Of a stretch of DNA of 64,000 nt, positions 1 to 8,721 are shown in pieces. The stretch is from Mesorhizobium sp. Root157. Lineage in GTDB: Bacteria > Pseudomonadota > Alphaproteobacteria > Rhizobiales > Rhizobiaceae. The notes beneath the pieces are model-generated. The model was not told the DNA's origin, searched no databases, and was given only the letters and a program-made list of their open reading frames with translations. Within the stretch, counting starts at the first letter, position 1. The number at the start of each line of letters is the position of its first letter. Made by a program: the position numbers and the translations under genes. The stretch spans positions 62,433 through 126,432 of the forward strand of contig NZ_LMGJ01000012.1 in the NCBI RefSeq assembly GCF_001427385.1. Direction: 5' to 3'.

Positions 1-265
1 ACAGGCTGCGCAGGCCGATGAAGTCTCCAGGTATCTCTATTTCGACGATTTGCCGTGCGCCGTCCCGCAATCGTTTGTAGGCGCAGGTCCATCCGTCGTG
101 CAGAATATAGGCGGCGTGCTGGTGCTGCCCCTCATAGATGAGTTCCTTTCCGGCAGCGACAAAAGTCCGCGCGCCTTGCAGCGCTTCAAGCATTGCCGCT
201 TCTTGGGGGCTCAGCGTCGTATACGCCCCCAACTTGCGGAAAATTGCATCCGTACGAGCTACCAT
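1..265 (-). CDS. Crp/Fnr-family transcriptional regulator, N-terminal part (truncated by window edge)
   Basis: The reverse strand reads from an ATG at 265 to the window edge without a stop, giving 88 residues. They resemble the cyclic-nucleotide-binding beta-roll of Crp/Fnr regulators: an early stretch rich in Leu and Ala, then GKELIYEGQ, AYILHDGWTCAYKRL, and GARQIVEIEIPGDFIGLRSL, the usual 'phosphate-binding cassette' position. The DNA-binding helix-turn-helix would lie outside the window, so the ligand and the targets cannot be judged. No Fnr-type N-terminal cysteine cluster is visible. It is transcribed away from the polysaccharide locus, so a regulatory link to it is only a guess. Confidence 0.75.
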   Translation of the reverse strand, partial: MVARTDAIFRKLGAYTTLSPQEAAMLEALQGARTFVAAGKELIYEGQHQHAAYILHDGWTCAYKRLRDGARQIVEIEIPGDFIGLRSL

Positions 266-1178
266 GCTGCAGGCAGGCCCCGATCTCAGTTGTGAACAGT
301 AGTTGCAATTTGAATTATAGTACCCAAACTAAGCATGGAACACTAATCCAGATTAATGTCATAGATGCAATCCAGGCTGAGTTCCGGGTCGCGCGAAATG
401 CGTGCAAGTCTTGCGCAAGCTTCACATGTCGCATTTCGGCGGTTACTGGTTCGTATTCTTTTTCCTGCCCGTTTTCCCGGGCTCCTCTTTTTAGCGTTCC
501 TCCACCCTTCATGTGCAAGTCGCATACATCGAAATATGTATGCGGCTTGCACCGCATTTTGCTGGACATCTATTGTCGAATTGACCTTCGATAGACGTAT
601 TCAGCCAGTCTTGGCGCTTGCCGGAAAAGAAGCCCGAAATGAGCAATTTTAACCATCCGGTATAGTCGCCCGGCAATCTTGAGAAGCCGGTCCTTGCCTG
701 AAGCGCACGTTCCCCGGCTTACCAAGGTCAGCGGAATTTCCCGAAGCTCTTCGGGGGCAGGCCGGGCCGGTGTTGCAAGACGAGACAGCGGGTTGGCGAG
801 TTTATGGCGGCTCCCGGTACGGCTGAAATAATCCTTACGTTTCAGGTTATTGATCTGCAAGTGATCTGATTTGGTAATTTAGCTGACCTTGTATTAGAAG
901 AATATGTGTATAACTGACAAATTAACCAACTAAACCAATAGCTCGTAAGATAGCTGGGAAAAAGAACGTAAATTTAAAGCTTCGTTAACCTAAATTAATG
1001 ACTAGTACAATCTTTTTATCTATTCCAGTCTGGTGCAATAGTCCGCCAAACCGAGTTTGCTCCCTGAATGGCAGGGTGGCGCCATTGGCCCCAAGCCAAG
1101 GGCGCTTCTTATTCGGAGAAGCGGGTGGGAAGGCGACCCGCGGTCCTGGTGCCGCGGAGGGAAAAGGAGCTATGTGTC
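266..1178. other. AT-rich intergenic region upstream of the LuxR-type regulator
   Basis: No convincing gene is seen in about 900 bases. The right part (about 840-1020) is strongly A+T rich and probably holds the promoter of the LuxR gene. The 13-mer ATTTGGTAATTTA at 869-881 recurs at 22044-22056, ahead of the sugar-nucleotide cassette. Short open frames here, for example 570-860 on the reverse strand, show no family resemblance. Confidence 0.5.
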
Positions 1179-1994
1179 ATGACACTAATGGGAGAAACCA
1201 ACTTAAATCATACCCAGTTCGACTATCAGCAGCAGTCTGTCAGACCTGACGATGGCGACAGCGTTTCTGAGATATCGGCACAGCCTGCCAAGTTCGTGGT
1301 AATGATCGATTCGCGGGCACTTGGCCGCGAATGCTTCGTCCAGAGCGTGGCGGCCCAGAAGACCGGGATGAACGTTCTTGCCTTTGCCTCGATCGAGGAA
1401 TGGAAGACGAAGCGGTCGTACCATCCGGCGGCTTCCGCCATCCTCGTCAACGTCGGCAGCCGGAAGATCACCGAGCCGTCCGTTGCCGAAGAGATCAGAA
1501 ATCTGTCGGTGGAACTTGAGGGCGTGCCGGTCATCGTGTTGGCCGACGGAGACGAACTGCCGCAAATCGTCAAGGCATTGGAATGCGGCGCGCGCGGCTA
1601 CATCCCGTCTTCGGTCAATATCCAGGTCTGCATCGAGGCGATCGGATTGGCGCTGGCTGGCGGTGTGTTTGTTCCTGCAAGCAGCGTGATGGCGATGCGC
1701 CAGATGCTCGAATCCGGCGCCGAGCCGGCTCGTCCGATGGCGGGAATGTTCACCTTGCGGCAGACCGAGGTCGTGGAAGCGCTGCGCCGGGGCAAGGCCA
1801 ACAAGATCATCGCATACGAACTCAATCTTCGTGAAAGCACGGTCAAGGTCCATATCCGCAATATCATGAAGAAGCTGAAGGCGACGAACCGGACGGAAGT
1901 TGCCTTCAAGATCAACGACCTTTTTCCGGGCGATTTCGTCGTGCCTTCGCATGTCAATCATGCCGCCGCGCGCATGCCGGCCATTCATTACTGA
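1179..1994 (+). CDS. LuxR/NarL-type regulator with atypical receiver domain
   Basis: The 271-residue product has an N-terminal receiver-like domain (about residues 30-160) and a C-terminal LuxR helix-turn-helix (about 195-255: FTLRQTEVVEALRRGKANK, then STVKVHIRNIMKKL). The start ATG at 1179 follows AAAAGGAGC at a spacing of about 8, so longer upstream frames are unlikely. In the receiver the usual phosphoacceptor position on strand 3 reads LVNVGS (Asn instead of Asp), and the conserved Lys near GYIPSS is absent, so it probably works without classical phosphorylation. No sensor kinase is adjacent. It converges on an ExoY-like gene and resembles a second regulator at 31655-32425 at the other end of the locus. 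Control of exopolysaccharide production is inferred from position. Confidence 0.85.
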   Translation: MTLMGETNLNHTQFDYQQQSVRPDDGDSVSEISAQPAKFVVMIDSRALGRECFVQSVAAQKTGMNVLAFASIEEWKTKRSYHPAASAILVNVGSRKITEPSVAEEIRNLSVELEGVPVIVLADGDELPQIVKALECGARGYIPSSVNIQVCIEAIGLALAGGVFVPASSVMAMRQMLESGAEPARPMAGMFTLRQTEVVEALRRGKANKIIAYELNLRESTVKVHIRNIMKKLKATNRTEVAFKINDLFPGDFVVPSHVNHAAARMPAIHY

Positions 1995-2025
1995 TCGAAA
2001 GCTTGGGCCTCATTTCTGACCGGGG

Positions 2026-2060
2026 CCGGGTCGCCATGCACTGCATGGCGGCCCGTTTTT
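2026..2060. terminator. Bidirectional-type hairpin terminator between convergent genes
   Basis: A GC-rich stem pairs GGGTCGCCATGCA with TGCATGGCGGCCC (one mismatch) and is followed directly by TTTTT on the + strand. It lies between the stop of the LuxR gene (1994) and the stop of the convergent sugar transferase gene (2084), where a shared terminator is expected. Confidence 0.8.
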
Positions 2061-2083
2061 CTGACCGGTAGTAGGTGTGGGGC

Positions 2084-2767
2084 TCAGAGCCCGGTTCCGC
2101 GAAAGACGACGCCGACAGTCCGGACCATGATCTGCAAATCCGTCTGAAACGACATGATGCGAGCATAGCGCGTGTCGTGCATGGCGCGTTCGGTGAAGGT
2201 GCAATTGTTGCGATCGCTGATCTGCCATAGTCCGGTCAAGCCTGGCCGGAGTTCGAAATAGGCTGTCCCTGGATATTGCGAGCGCTGATCGAGGCACATC
2301 GGGCGTGGCCCCACGAGCGACATCTGCCCTAGAAATACGTTGAGCAACTGCGGCAGCTCATCGAGGGAGTATTTGCGCAAAAACCCGCCGATCGTCGTAA
2401 TGCGTGGATCGTGCCTGAGTTTTTGATTGGCGTCCCATTCGATGCGCGCCGTTGGATTGTCCTTCAGGTGCTGCTCCAGCTTGGCTTCGGCGCCGGGCAC
2501 CATCGTGCGCAGTTTCCACAGCCTGAAGGTCTTTCCGCTCCTGCCGATACGCGGCTGGCTGTAGAACGCTCGCCCTCCATCGAGCCTGACCAGGATTGCC
2601 AGGGCGCCGACCAGCGACAATGCCACGGGCGCAACGGCTACCGTGGCTGCGATATCGAACCCGCGCTTAAGGCCGAAGTAGATTTGTCGTGACAATGGCG
2701 TGCGATTGCTTTCCGGCAAATCGAACGGCAAAGCATGAATGTGCGTTCTGGAATATTCTTCCAGCAT
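2084..2767 (-). CDS. ExoY-like undecaprenyl-phosphate sugar transferase (bacterial sugar transferase family)
   Basis: This enzyme should transfer the first sugar-1-phosphate onto undecaprenyl phosphate and so start each repeat unit at the inner membrane. With the ATG at 2767 it has 227 residues, about the size of rhizobial ExoY. One hydrophobic segment near residues 30-55 follows the KRGFDI motif. The catalytic block is typical: FRLWKLRTM, LRKYSLDELPQLLNV, MSLVGPRPM and RPGLTGLWQIS. A TTG 51 bases upstream is possible but would add residues lacking in the family. It lies alone, convergent with the LuxR gene, with a 500-base upstream region. Whether it prefers galactose or another sugar cannot be read from the sequence. 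Confidence 0.9.
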   Translation of the reverse strand: MLEEYSRTHIHALPFDLPESNRTPLSRQIYFGLKRGFDIAATVAVAPVALSLVGALAILVRLDGGRAFYSQPRIGRSGKTFRLWKLRTMVPGAEAKLEQHLKDNPTARIEWDANQKLRHDPRITTIGGFLRKYSLDELPQLLNVFLGQMSLVGPRPMCLDQRSQYPGTAYFELRPGLTGLWQISDRNNCTFTERAMHDTRYARIMSFQTDLQIMVRTVGVVFRGTGL

Positions 2768-3270
2768 AGACCGACCCGCCAAATGATGGTTTCTCCAGGC
2801 GCCCGAGCGCCAAGACAAAACTCAAGTGAAATTATCTGGAAGGGCAGTTCCCTCTCGCAGAACAATTCACGATAATAAAAGATTAACCAATTATGATTTT
2901 GAGCAGCAATTCATCGATGTTAGACAGTTCGATCTAGATACGAATAATAGTATTGGCACTCTCACAAAATGATTTGCGGTTGAGCCTGGATTCGCCGGGG
3001 TAGATCTGGAAATTTCAATTTTTCCATAACCCAATCAGTGGGTTTTCGGTGCATTTTCGATTTTCAGCGCAGTCAGGTGCCAAGCCTTCTTTCCAACTGC
3101 ATCTGTTCGAAATGCGCAGGCGAAGCCTCCGATCGGTCTTCATTGCCTTCAAAGGGAGAGGGGCGTGCCTGCGTGGGCATCAAAACGAATAGGGTGGATA
3201 ACGCAGCATAGCCGCAAGGCGTAGGGCGGCGCCAAGACCACCCCTCCCAGGTCGTAGTGTCACTACCGCC
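2768..3270. promoter_or_regulatory. AT-rich upstream region of the sugar transferase gene
   Basis: About 500 bases without a gene. The part nearest the sugar transferase (2860-2970) is A+T rich with several short inverted repeats and is the likely promoter region; no single -35/-10 pair stands out. At the far end, 3254-3266 is a perfect palindrome (GTAGTGTCACTAC) just after the last stop codon of the neighbouring glycosyltransferase remnant. Confidence 0.4.
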
Positions 3271-4191
3271 TCAGGAATTTTCCCTGTTCCAGGTATCGAC
3301 CACGGCGGCGCTGTCGTCTTTCAGCGCGAGGCTGAACATCCGCCTTGCCCGATAGAGGCGGATGCGGGTCAGGCAAGCCAGCGCCAGCCATCTGGTGCGC
3401 AGGCTGGATATCCGCTTCGATCGCGCGATCGAAACGATTTCCGGTATCGGCTAAGCGGCGATCACCGCTCCGGTGAAGAGCCAGCGGACCATGGCTTTGG
3501 CATCGTCGACGTTGCGGAACTCGTGCGCCACTTGCCGATCCCATCGCTTGGCCAGTTGCGGGAACGATCTGCAGGAGTTCGTGAGCACCCTGGCTTGCGG
3601 CAAGTAGTCTACCTTGAAGCCCATCGCTGACGCCCGCTGCCCCCATTCGGTATCTTCCATGGTGGCGATGCCGCCGAACGGGCCGACGGCGCGGAAAACG
3701 GACCCCCGCACCGACATGTTGCCTGTCGCGGCGAATCCGTATCGCTCCACGTAGTCGCGGGCGCGGTAGCTGTAGATGCTTTCATACGCCTCGACGGCGG
3801 TCAGACTGTCCGGGTCGGCGGCCAGGATACCGATGTCGCCTCCCAGGAAGCCGATTGCGGGATTTCGGTCGAAGTACTCGACGATCGAGCGCACCCAGCC
3901 GGGACAGGCGACGCAGTCCGCATCGATGAAGGCGATGAGGTCGGCGCGCGCGAGACTGACGCCGCGATTTCGCGCCGGACCGGGTCCCGGCGTTGCCTCA
4001 TGATCCAGATGTACGTCGGCGATGCCGGCGCACGCCTGCTCAGGCAACTCCGCGGACCCATTGTCGACGACGATGATTTCGAAGGCAATTCCGTCGCGCT
4101 TTTGTGCGTCGAGCGAGAGCAGGCAGCGGCGCAGGCCCTCCTGATCGTTGAGATGCGGGATGACGACGCTCAATCGAGGTGGTGAGGCCAT
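3271..4191 (-). pseudogene. GT2 glycosyltransferase interrupted by an in-frame amber codon
   Basis: From the ATG at 4191 (AGGA 7 bases upstream) the frame encodes 246 residues of a GT2 transferase: RLSVVIPHLNDQEGLRRCL, EIIVVDNGS, PARNRGV, the acidic motif AFIDADC, and TMEDTEWGQRA. It then meets TAG at 3451-3453. Beyond it the same frame stays open for 59 more codons to TGA at 3271-3273. That tail (RTRWLALACLTRIRLYRARRMFS and flanks) looks like the normal basic, amphipathic C-terminus of this family. A single substitution therefore probably removed the last fifth of the protein. The truncated 246-residue form still contains the whole nucleotide-binding fold and may be active. Amber suppression or a sequencing error cannot be excluded. 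Any frame upstream of 4191 is non-homologous sequence. Confidence 0.75.
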
Positions 4192-4423
4192 GGCATGTCC
4201 TGTCGACGGGGCGGCGCGGCGTGCAGGTCCAGCTGGCGTCGCGCACGGGTGGACCTTGATAGCAAGCATCGGCTGAGCGTACGCATAAGCTTTATGGCGT
4301 AAGATCAGCCGCCCGCCCCGGTCCTTCAACAGCCGAATGACCAGATGGAAAAGCCACCCGGATAGACCAGAATTGCCTTTCGCAACCGATGCGCTGGTCG
4401 CATCGACGCAACGGGAGAAGATC

Positions 4424-4813
4424 ATGGCCTTGTTCGGGTTCAGAGTTCGCAGCACCGACCGGGACAGTGCCGGGGACGCAGTACGGATGCAGCGTCTTGC
4501 CGACGCGCTGTCTGTTCTTGTCGCCGAGATCGAGGGCGAGCGTTCCGGTTTTCGGGCGAGGCGCGAGCGAGCGGCTGAAAATGCAGCCTTCTCGATGGCG
4601 GCGTTGGAAGATGACGGCGCTGACTATCTGTCGGAAAAGGTGGATGACCTGACCAACTCGATGTCGAGATATTCGCAGCGCATTGCAGCACTTCAGGCGC
4701 AGTCTGAGTTCGTCGTCGGCTTGCTTGACGAGGTTGGCCTGTTCGCGCGCGACTATGGCATCGAAATCCGCGGCTCCACGACTGCGCTGCATCGCACGGG
4801 AAGCGGCTATTGA
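4424..4813 (+). CDS. Small predicted coiled-coil protein of unknown function
   Basis: A 129-residue product starts at an ATG preceded by GGGAGAAG. After a short basic N-terminus it is almost entirely helical, with heptad-like stretches (VRMQRLADALSVLVAEIEGE, then FRARRERAAENAAFSMAAL and SMSRYSQRIAALQAQSEFV). There is no signal peptide and no membrane segment. I do not recognise a family. It lies just upstream of the chain-length/BY-kinase genes on the same strand, so a cytosolic accessory role in polysaccharide assembly is possible but unproven. Confidence 0.6.
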   Translation: MALFGFRVRSTDRDSAGDAVRMQRLADALSVLVAEIEGERSGFRARRERAAENAAFSMAALEDDGADYLSEKVDDLTNSMSRYSQRIAALQAQSEFVVGLLDEVGLFARDYGIEIRGSTTALHRTGSGY

Positions 4814-5007
4814 AGCCCCGGCCCTATGATAGGTTCAGGCCCTAGACCCTTTTGTATAGCCCGAGATGGCGCAATGTCCCGCAAAAGGATTAGGTCGGTT
4901 GGCTGCCGCTGACACCCTTAGCGCCTATCAGCGGTCTATCGTCGGCTAGGCCGACACCCGAAAATGCAGCTGCCGGCATGGGTGCCGGATGCAGTCGTGA
5001 GCCGGCC

Positions 5008-6558
5008 ATGGGTGATGTTGATCTGCGCTTTTATCTCTCGCTGCTGTTGCGGCGCCTGCCTCAGGTCGCGGCGATCATCGCGGTGTTCACCGTCGGCGGC
5101 GTGGCTCTGGCGCTGCTGATGCCGGCGCTTTACCGGGCGAGCGCCAAGATACTCGTGGAGGCCCCGCAGATTCCCACGGAAATGGCGCGTTCGACCGTTC
5201 CGATCAGCGCCGTGGAGCAGTTCGAAGTCATCCAGCAGGAAGTTACGACCCAGGACAAGTTGCAGGCCTTGGCCAAGCGCCTCGACGTCTATGGCAGCGA
5301 CATCGCCAAAATGTCGGCCACCGATGTTGCCGAGGATATGCGCGAGCGCCTCCATTTCGAGCAGGTCCAGTTGGAAACGCAAAGCCGCGGCGCAGGGGCG
5401 ACCGTCTTTGCCATTTCGTTCGACGCGAAGGATCCGCAACTTGCCGCTCGTGTCGTCAACGACCTGGTTGATCGGGTGGTCGACAAGAACGCCATCTCGC
5501 GCACGGGCCGAGCCGGGGAAACGATGAAATTCTTCGACCAGGAGGTCGATAGGCTGGGCAACGAACTGAGCGGACTCGAAGCCGAAATCCTGAAATTCAA
5601 GAACGCCAACAAGGATGCGCTTCCCGACAGCCTGGATTTCCGGCGCAGCCAGCAGAGCGGCTTGCAAGACCGGCTGTCCCAGATGGAGCGGGAGGAGGCG
5701 GGTCTTCGCAGCCGCCGAAATAATCTCGTCCAGCTTTTCCAGAACACCGGGCAATTGGCCACTGCGGGGCCGCTGAGCCCCGACCAGCAAATGCTTCAGG
5801 ACATGAATCGGGCGCTGGGCGACCAGCTGACGATCTTTTCGGAGACGAGCCCGAACGTTGTTGCCCTGCGCAAGCGCATAGCCGCCTTGCAGGAGAAGAT
5901 CACAACAGCCTCGCGCGGAACCGACAAGAAGGCGGGTCCTACCGAACTCGACCTGCAATTGTCCGATATCGACGAGCGGCTGCGCTATATCTCCGAGGAA
6001 AAGGCGTCGATCACCGACAACATCGCCAAGCTGACGAAGTCGATCACCGCAACGCCCGGTAACGACACCAGGCTCAGCGCGCTTGAGCGGACGCGCAACA
6101 ACATTCAGGCGCAATACAATGCGGCAACCGCCCTTCAGGCCCAGGCTTCGACCGGCGAGCAGATCGAAGCCCATTCCAAGGGGGGGCGCTTCTCGATCGT
6201 CGAGCCTGCCGTCGCGCCCGAGACACCCGTGCGGCCGAACAGGCTGCGCATCGTCGCAACGAGCATCCTGGGGGGCGTCGCTGCCGGGCTTGGCCTCGTC
6301 GTGCTGCTTGAGTTGTTGAACAAGACCATTCGCCGGCCGGCCGAACTCGCAGAGTTCCTGCAGGCCCAGCCGCTTGCCACCATCCCCTATATTATGAGCC
6401 CCGAAGAGAAAAAATCGAAATTCCGCAGGCTGCGCCTGGGTCTGGCTTTGACCGGCAGCATTGCCGTGGCGGCATTCCTTGGCATGGGCGCGTCCGACAT
6501 CATCACCCCTGAACCGCAAAATCCGGCCATCGGCGTTTCTGCCGATGGGGCGGTCTGA
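5008..6558 (+). CDS. Wzz/GumC-like polysaccharide chain-length determinant
   Basis: This 516-residue inner-membrane protein should set polymer length and couple synthesis to export. An N-terminal membrane segment lies at about residues 20-42, followed by the Wzz-domain start YRASAKILVEAPQIP. A long periplasmic coiled coil spans about 150-400. The Pro-rich stretch EPAVAPETPVRPNRLRI precedes the C-terminal membrane helix (about 425-445), and one more hydrophobic segment lies near 485. The kinase domain found fused in rhizobial ExoP is missing here; it is supplied by the next gene, which follows after a short gap. The start is chosen at MGDVDLRF; an ATG at 4978 would add ten residues without homology. 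Confidence 0.88.
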   Translation: MGDVDLRFYLSLLLRRLPQVAAIIAVFTVGGVALALLMPALYRASAKILVEAPQIPTEMARSTVPISAVEQFEVIQQEVTTQDKLQALAKRLDVYGSDIAKMSATDVAEDMRERLHFEQVQLETQSRGAGATVFAISFDAKDPQLAARVVNDLVDRVVDKNAISRTGRAGETMKFFDQEVDRLGNELSGLEAEILKFKNANKDALPDSLDFRRSQQSGLQDRLSQMEREEAGLRSRRNNLVQLFQNTGQLATAGPLSPDQQMLQDMNRALGDQLTIFSETSPNVVALRKRIAALQEKITTASRGTDKKAGPTELDLQLSDIDERLRYISEEKASITDNIAKLTKSITATPGNDTRLSALERTRNNIQAQYNAATALQAQASTGEQIEAHSKGGRFSIVEPAVAPETPVRPNRLRIVATSILGGVAAGLGLVVLLELLNKTIRRPAELAEFLQAQPLATIPYIMSPEEKKSKFRRLRLGLALTGSIAVAAFLGMGASDIITPEPQNPAIGVSADGAV

Positions 6559-6616
6559 CGTGGCAGGAAAGCGGGAAGGTAAACGGATCGTGCTGGCAGG
6601 TGCAAAGGCGGAAGGT

Positions 6617-7540
6617 ATGGAATTGATTCAGGCCGCGCTGGTCAAGGCGAGGGCGCAGCAGCACATTCCCGAGAAGTCACAGCCGCAGTTTCCCCCGCAG
6701 CCAAAGCGGAAATCCAGGCCCAGCCAAAAGACCAATGGCAAGATCAATGGCAAGGCCAACGGCAAGGCGCCGTCCTTGGCTGCCCCCCATGTCGCTCCAT
6801 CTGTCTCGCCGGCCCCGCCTTTGCCGGTTTCGTCCCCGGCTTCGATTTGGGCAGCTCTTCCGGCAGGAAGACCCGATCCCTGGCGTGTCGAACAGGGCCG
6901 GCTCGTAACCGTGGGGCGCACCGACCCGGCCCACGTCGCCTTCGACATCCTGCGCACCAAGGTCATGCATGTGATGCGCGAGAACGACTGGACGTCCTTG
7001 ATGATTACCTCGCCGACGGCGCGCTGCGGCAAGACGGTCGTCGGGCTGAACCTGGCCTTCTCTCTCGCCAACCAGAAGGATTGCCGCACGGCTTTGGTGG
7101 ACCTCGACCTTCGCCGGCCGCAGGTCGCCGAGGTGCTTGGCGTCAAGTCGCCGCCCTCCATGGAAGAATTCCTGAAGGGAAATATTGGTGTCGAGAACAT
7201 GTTCTCGCGCTATGGCGACAACCTTGCCGTCGCCTCCAACAACCGGCCCGTCCGCATGGCTGCGGAATTGCTGCAGAGTCCGGAGGCCGCGCATGCAGTA
7301 TCGGCGGTGCGGAAAAAGCTTGCCGCCGATATCGTCATCTTCGATCTGCCGCCGATGCTGGCCAACGACGATGTCATGGGGTTCCTGCCCAATGTCGATT
7401 GCGCCATCCTGGTGGTTGCGGCCGAAGAAAGCACGGTATCGGAGGTCGATCTGTGCGAACGGGAACTGTCCGAAAAAACCAATCTGCTCGGCACCGTGCT
7501 CAACAAGTGCCGCTATGCGCCGGAAAAATACGGCTATTGA
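6617..7540 (+). CDS. Separate BY-type tyrosine autokinase (ExoP C-domain-like, CpsD/CapB type)
   Basis: The 307-residue cytosolic P-loop ATPase is expected to phosphorylate itself and modulate the chain-length protein encoded just upstream. The start MELIQAALVKARAQQ is the usual N-terminus of this family. A Pro/Lys/Asn-rich linker (about 20-85) follows, then EAFDILRTKV-like sequence, Walker A SPTARCGKT, Walker A' TALVDLDLRRPQV and Walker B DIVIFDLPP. The P-loop has Ala-Arg-Cys where most members have Pro-Gly-Glu. The C-terminus has only a sparse tyrosine set (KCRYAPEKYGY), not a dense cluster. GTG at 6559 or ATG at 6545 are alternative starts overlapping the upstream gene. Confidence 0.85.
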   Translation: MELIQAALVKARAQQHIPEKSQPQFPPQPKRKSRPSQKTNGKINGKANGKAPSLAAPHVAPSVSPAPPLPVSSPASIWAALPAGRPDPWRVEQGRLVTVGRTDPAHVAFDILRTKVMHVMRENDWTSLMITSPTARCGKTVVGLNLAFSLANQKDCRTALVDLDLRRPQVAEVLGVKSPPSMEEFLKGNIGVENMFSRYGDNLAVASNNRPVRMAAELLQSPEAAHAVSAVRKKLAADIVIFDLPPMLANDDVMGFLPNVDCAILVVAAEESTVSEVDLCERELSEKTNLLGTVLNKCRYAPEKYGY

Positions 7541-7551
7541 GCGGGGGCATT

Positions 7552-8484
7552 GTGTTGCACAATCGAAAGCAGTTTGCGGCAAAGCACGACGATCCATCGG
7601 TGAATGACGAGCCGCAGGCCCGGCCTTCGGGCGGGTCGAGCAGCTTCCTGATCTATTCCAGTCATTTCGGCATCAAGGGCCGGCCCTTCAGCCTTGTTCC
7701 CGATCCCGGCTTCCTGTTCTGGTCGACCAACCACAGCCGTGCCTATTCGATGCTCGAATATGCGCTCGCCACCTTTGCCCCAATCAGCGTCATTACCGGC
7801 GAGATCGGAGCCGGGAAGACGACGCTGATCCGTCACCTGCTCAGCGCAGCCGCCCCGGACCTGCGCATCGGGCTGGTCTCCAACGCTCATGGCGACAGGG
7901 GGCAATTGCTGCATTGGGTGCTGGATTCGCTGGGGCAGCCGTTGGGCCGGGGCGTGTCCTATGTCCAGCGTTTCAGCCAGCTTGAGGAATTCCTTCGCAG
8001 CGAGCGCGCCGAAGGGCGCCACACCGTGCTGATTTTCGATGAAGCCCAGAACCTGTCGGCCAAGATGCTTGAGGAATTGCGTTGCCTGTCGAACCTCAAT
8101 GACGAGAGCGACGAACTCTTGCAGATCGTGCTGGTCGGCCAACCGGAACTCAACGAAATCATCGCCAGGCCGCGAATGCTGCAGTTCGCCCAGCGCGTGT
8201 CGGCGCAGTTTCACTTGTCGGGCATGCCCCCCGAAGCGGTCGGACCCTACATCGCGCACCGTCTCTACGTCGCCGGAGCCAAGCGCAAGATCTTCACGCG
8301 CAGCGCTTGCCAGCTGATCGCGTCGGCCAGCAACGGTCTGCCGCGCGTCATCAACCAGATCTGCGACTATGCCCTGGTTTACGCCTTTGCCGAAGACGAA
8401 AGGACAGTCGACGCCGATACCGTCCGGCAGGTCATCGCCGACAGGAAAATCCAGTCGCTCAGCAGAAATTTCGTAGCCGATTGA
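7552..8484 (+). CDS. ExeA/GspA-like AAA ATPase of polysaccharide locus
   Basis: The 310-residue product carries the ExeA-type AAA fold. HFGIKGRPFSLVPDPGFLFWS is the usual entry motif, followed by Walker A GEIGAGKTTLIRHLL, Walker B TVLIFDEAQNLS, a sensor region (LVGQPELNEII) and an Arg-rich lid (GLPRVINQICDYAL). Such ATPases occur next to chain-length and BY-kinase genes in exosortase-linked (XrtA/EpsH) polysaccharide loci, where their job is not settled. No exosortase or peptidoglycan-binding extension is seen here. The first 40 residues are disordered. The start GTG (7552) is 12 bases after the kinase stop and is preceded by GCGGGGG; other GTG/TTG codons nearby are possible. Confidence 0.85.
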   Translation: MLHNRKQFAAKHDDPSVNDEPQARPSGGSSSFLIYSSHFGIKGRPFSLVPDPGFLFWSTNHSRAYSMLEYALATFAPISVITGEIGAGKTTLIRHLLSAAAPDLRIGLVSNAHGDRGQLLHWVLDSLGQPLGRGVSYVQRFSQLEEFLRSERAEGRHTVLIFDEAQNLSAKMLEELRCLSNLNDESDELLQIVLVGQPELNEIIARPRMLQFAQRVSAQFHLSGMPPEAVGPYIAHRLYVAGAKRKIFTRSACQLIASASNGLPRVINQICDYALVYAFAEDERTVDADTVRQVIADRKIQSLSRNFVAD

Positions 8485-8558
8485 GTGTGCGGCAATGCGG
8501 ACCGCTCGTGACCTTGCGCGAGCGCAGGTCGTACCGCAGGTAATACCGGAAAGATCAA

Positions 8559-8595
8559 AACTCGCGAGTTACGGTCTATATCGATTTAGATATAG
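8559..8595. promoter_or_regulatory. Pair of palindromes upstream of the WecG-type gene
   Basis: AACTCGCGAGTT (8559-8570) is a perfect 12-base palindrome. It is followed by CTATATC (8576-8582) and GATATAG (8589-8595), a 7-base inverted repeat with a 6-base spacer. Both lie in the 237-base gap before the gene at 8722, a plausible operator position. The binding protein is unknown; the LuxR-type regulators of the locus are candidates. Confidence 0.4.
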
Positions 8596-8721
8596 TTCTA
8601 GATCGATAACATGGAATCTGGAGGCAATGTATACTTAATAGGTAAGCTCGCCCAGCAATGTAGACAAATACAAGCGAACGCCGACATCGAATAAGCTCGT
8701 TGAGAAGGAGAAATTCCATCA

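Noticed and set aside
570..860. Open frame of 96 codons on the reverse strand in the first intergenic gap
   Set aside because: Low-complexity, Arg-rich, no ribosome site and no family motif; it lies opposite other equally long frames.
3263..3646. Alternative reverse frame covering the end of the interrupted GT2 gene, considered as a frameshifted continuation
   Set aside because: The homologous tail lies in the original frame directly after the TAG, so a frameshift is not needed.
4936..6519. 527-codon open frame antisense to the Wzz-like gene
   Set aside because: Same cause; the forward frame has membrane helices and family motifs, the reverse one none.
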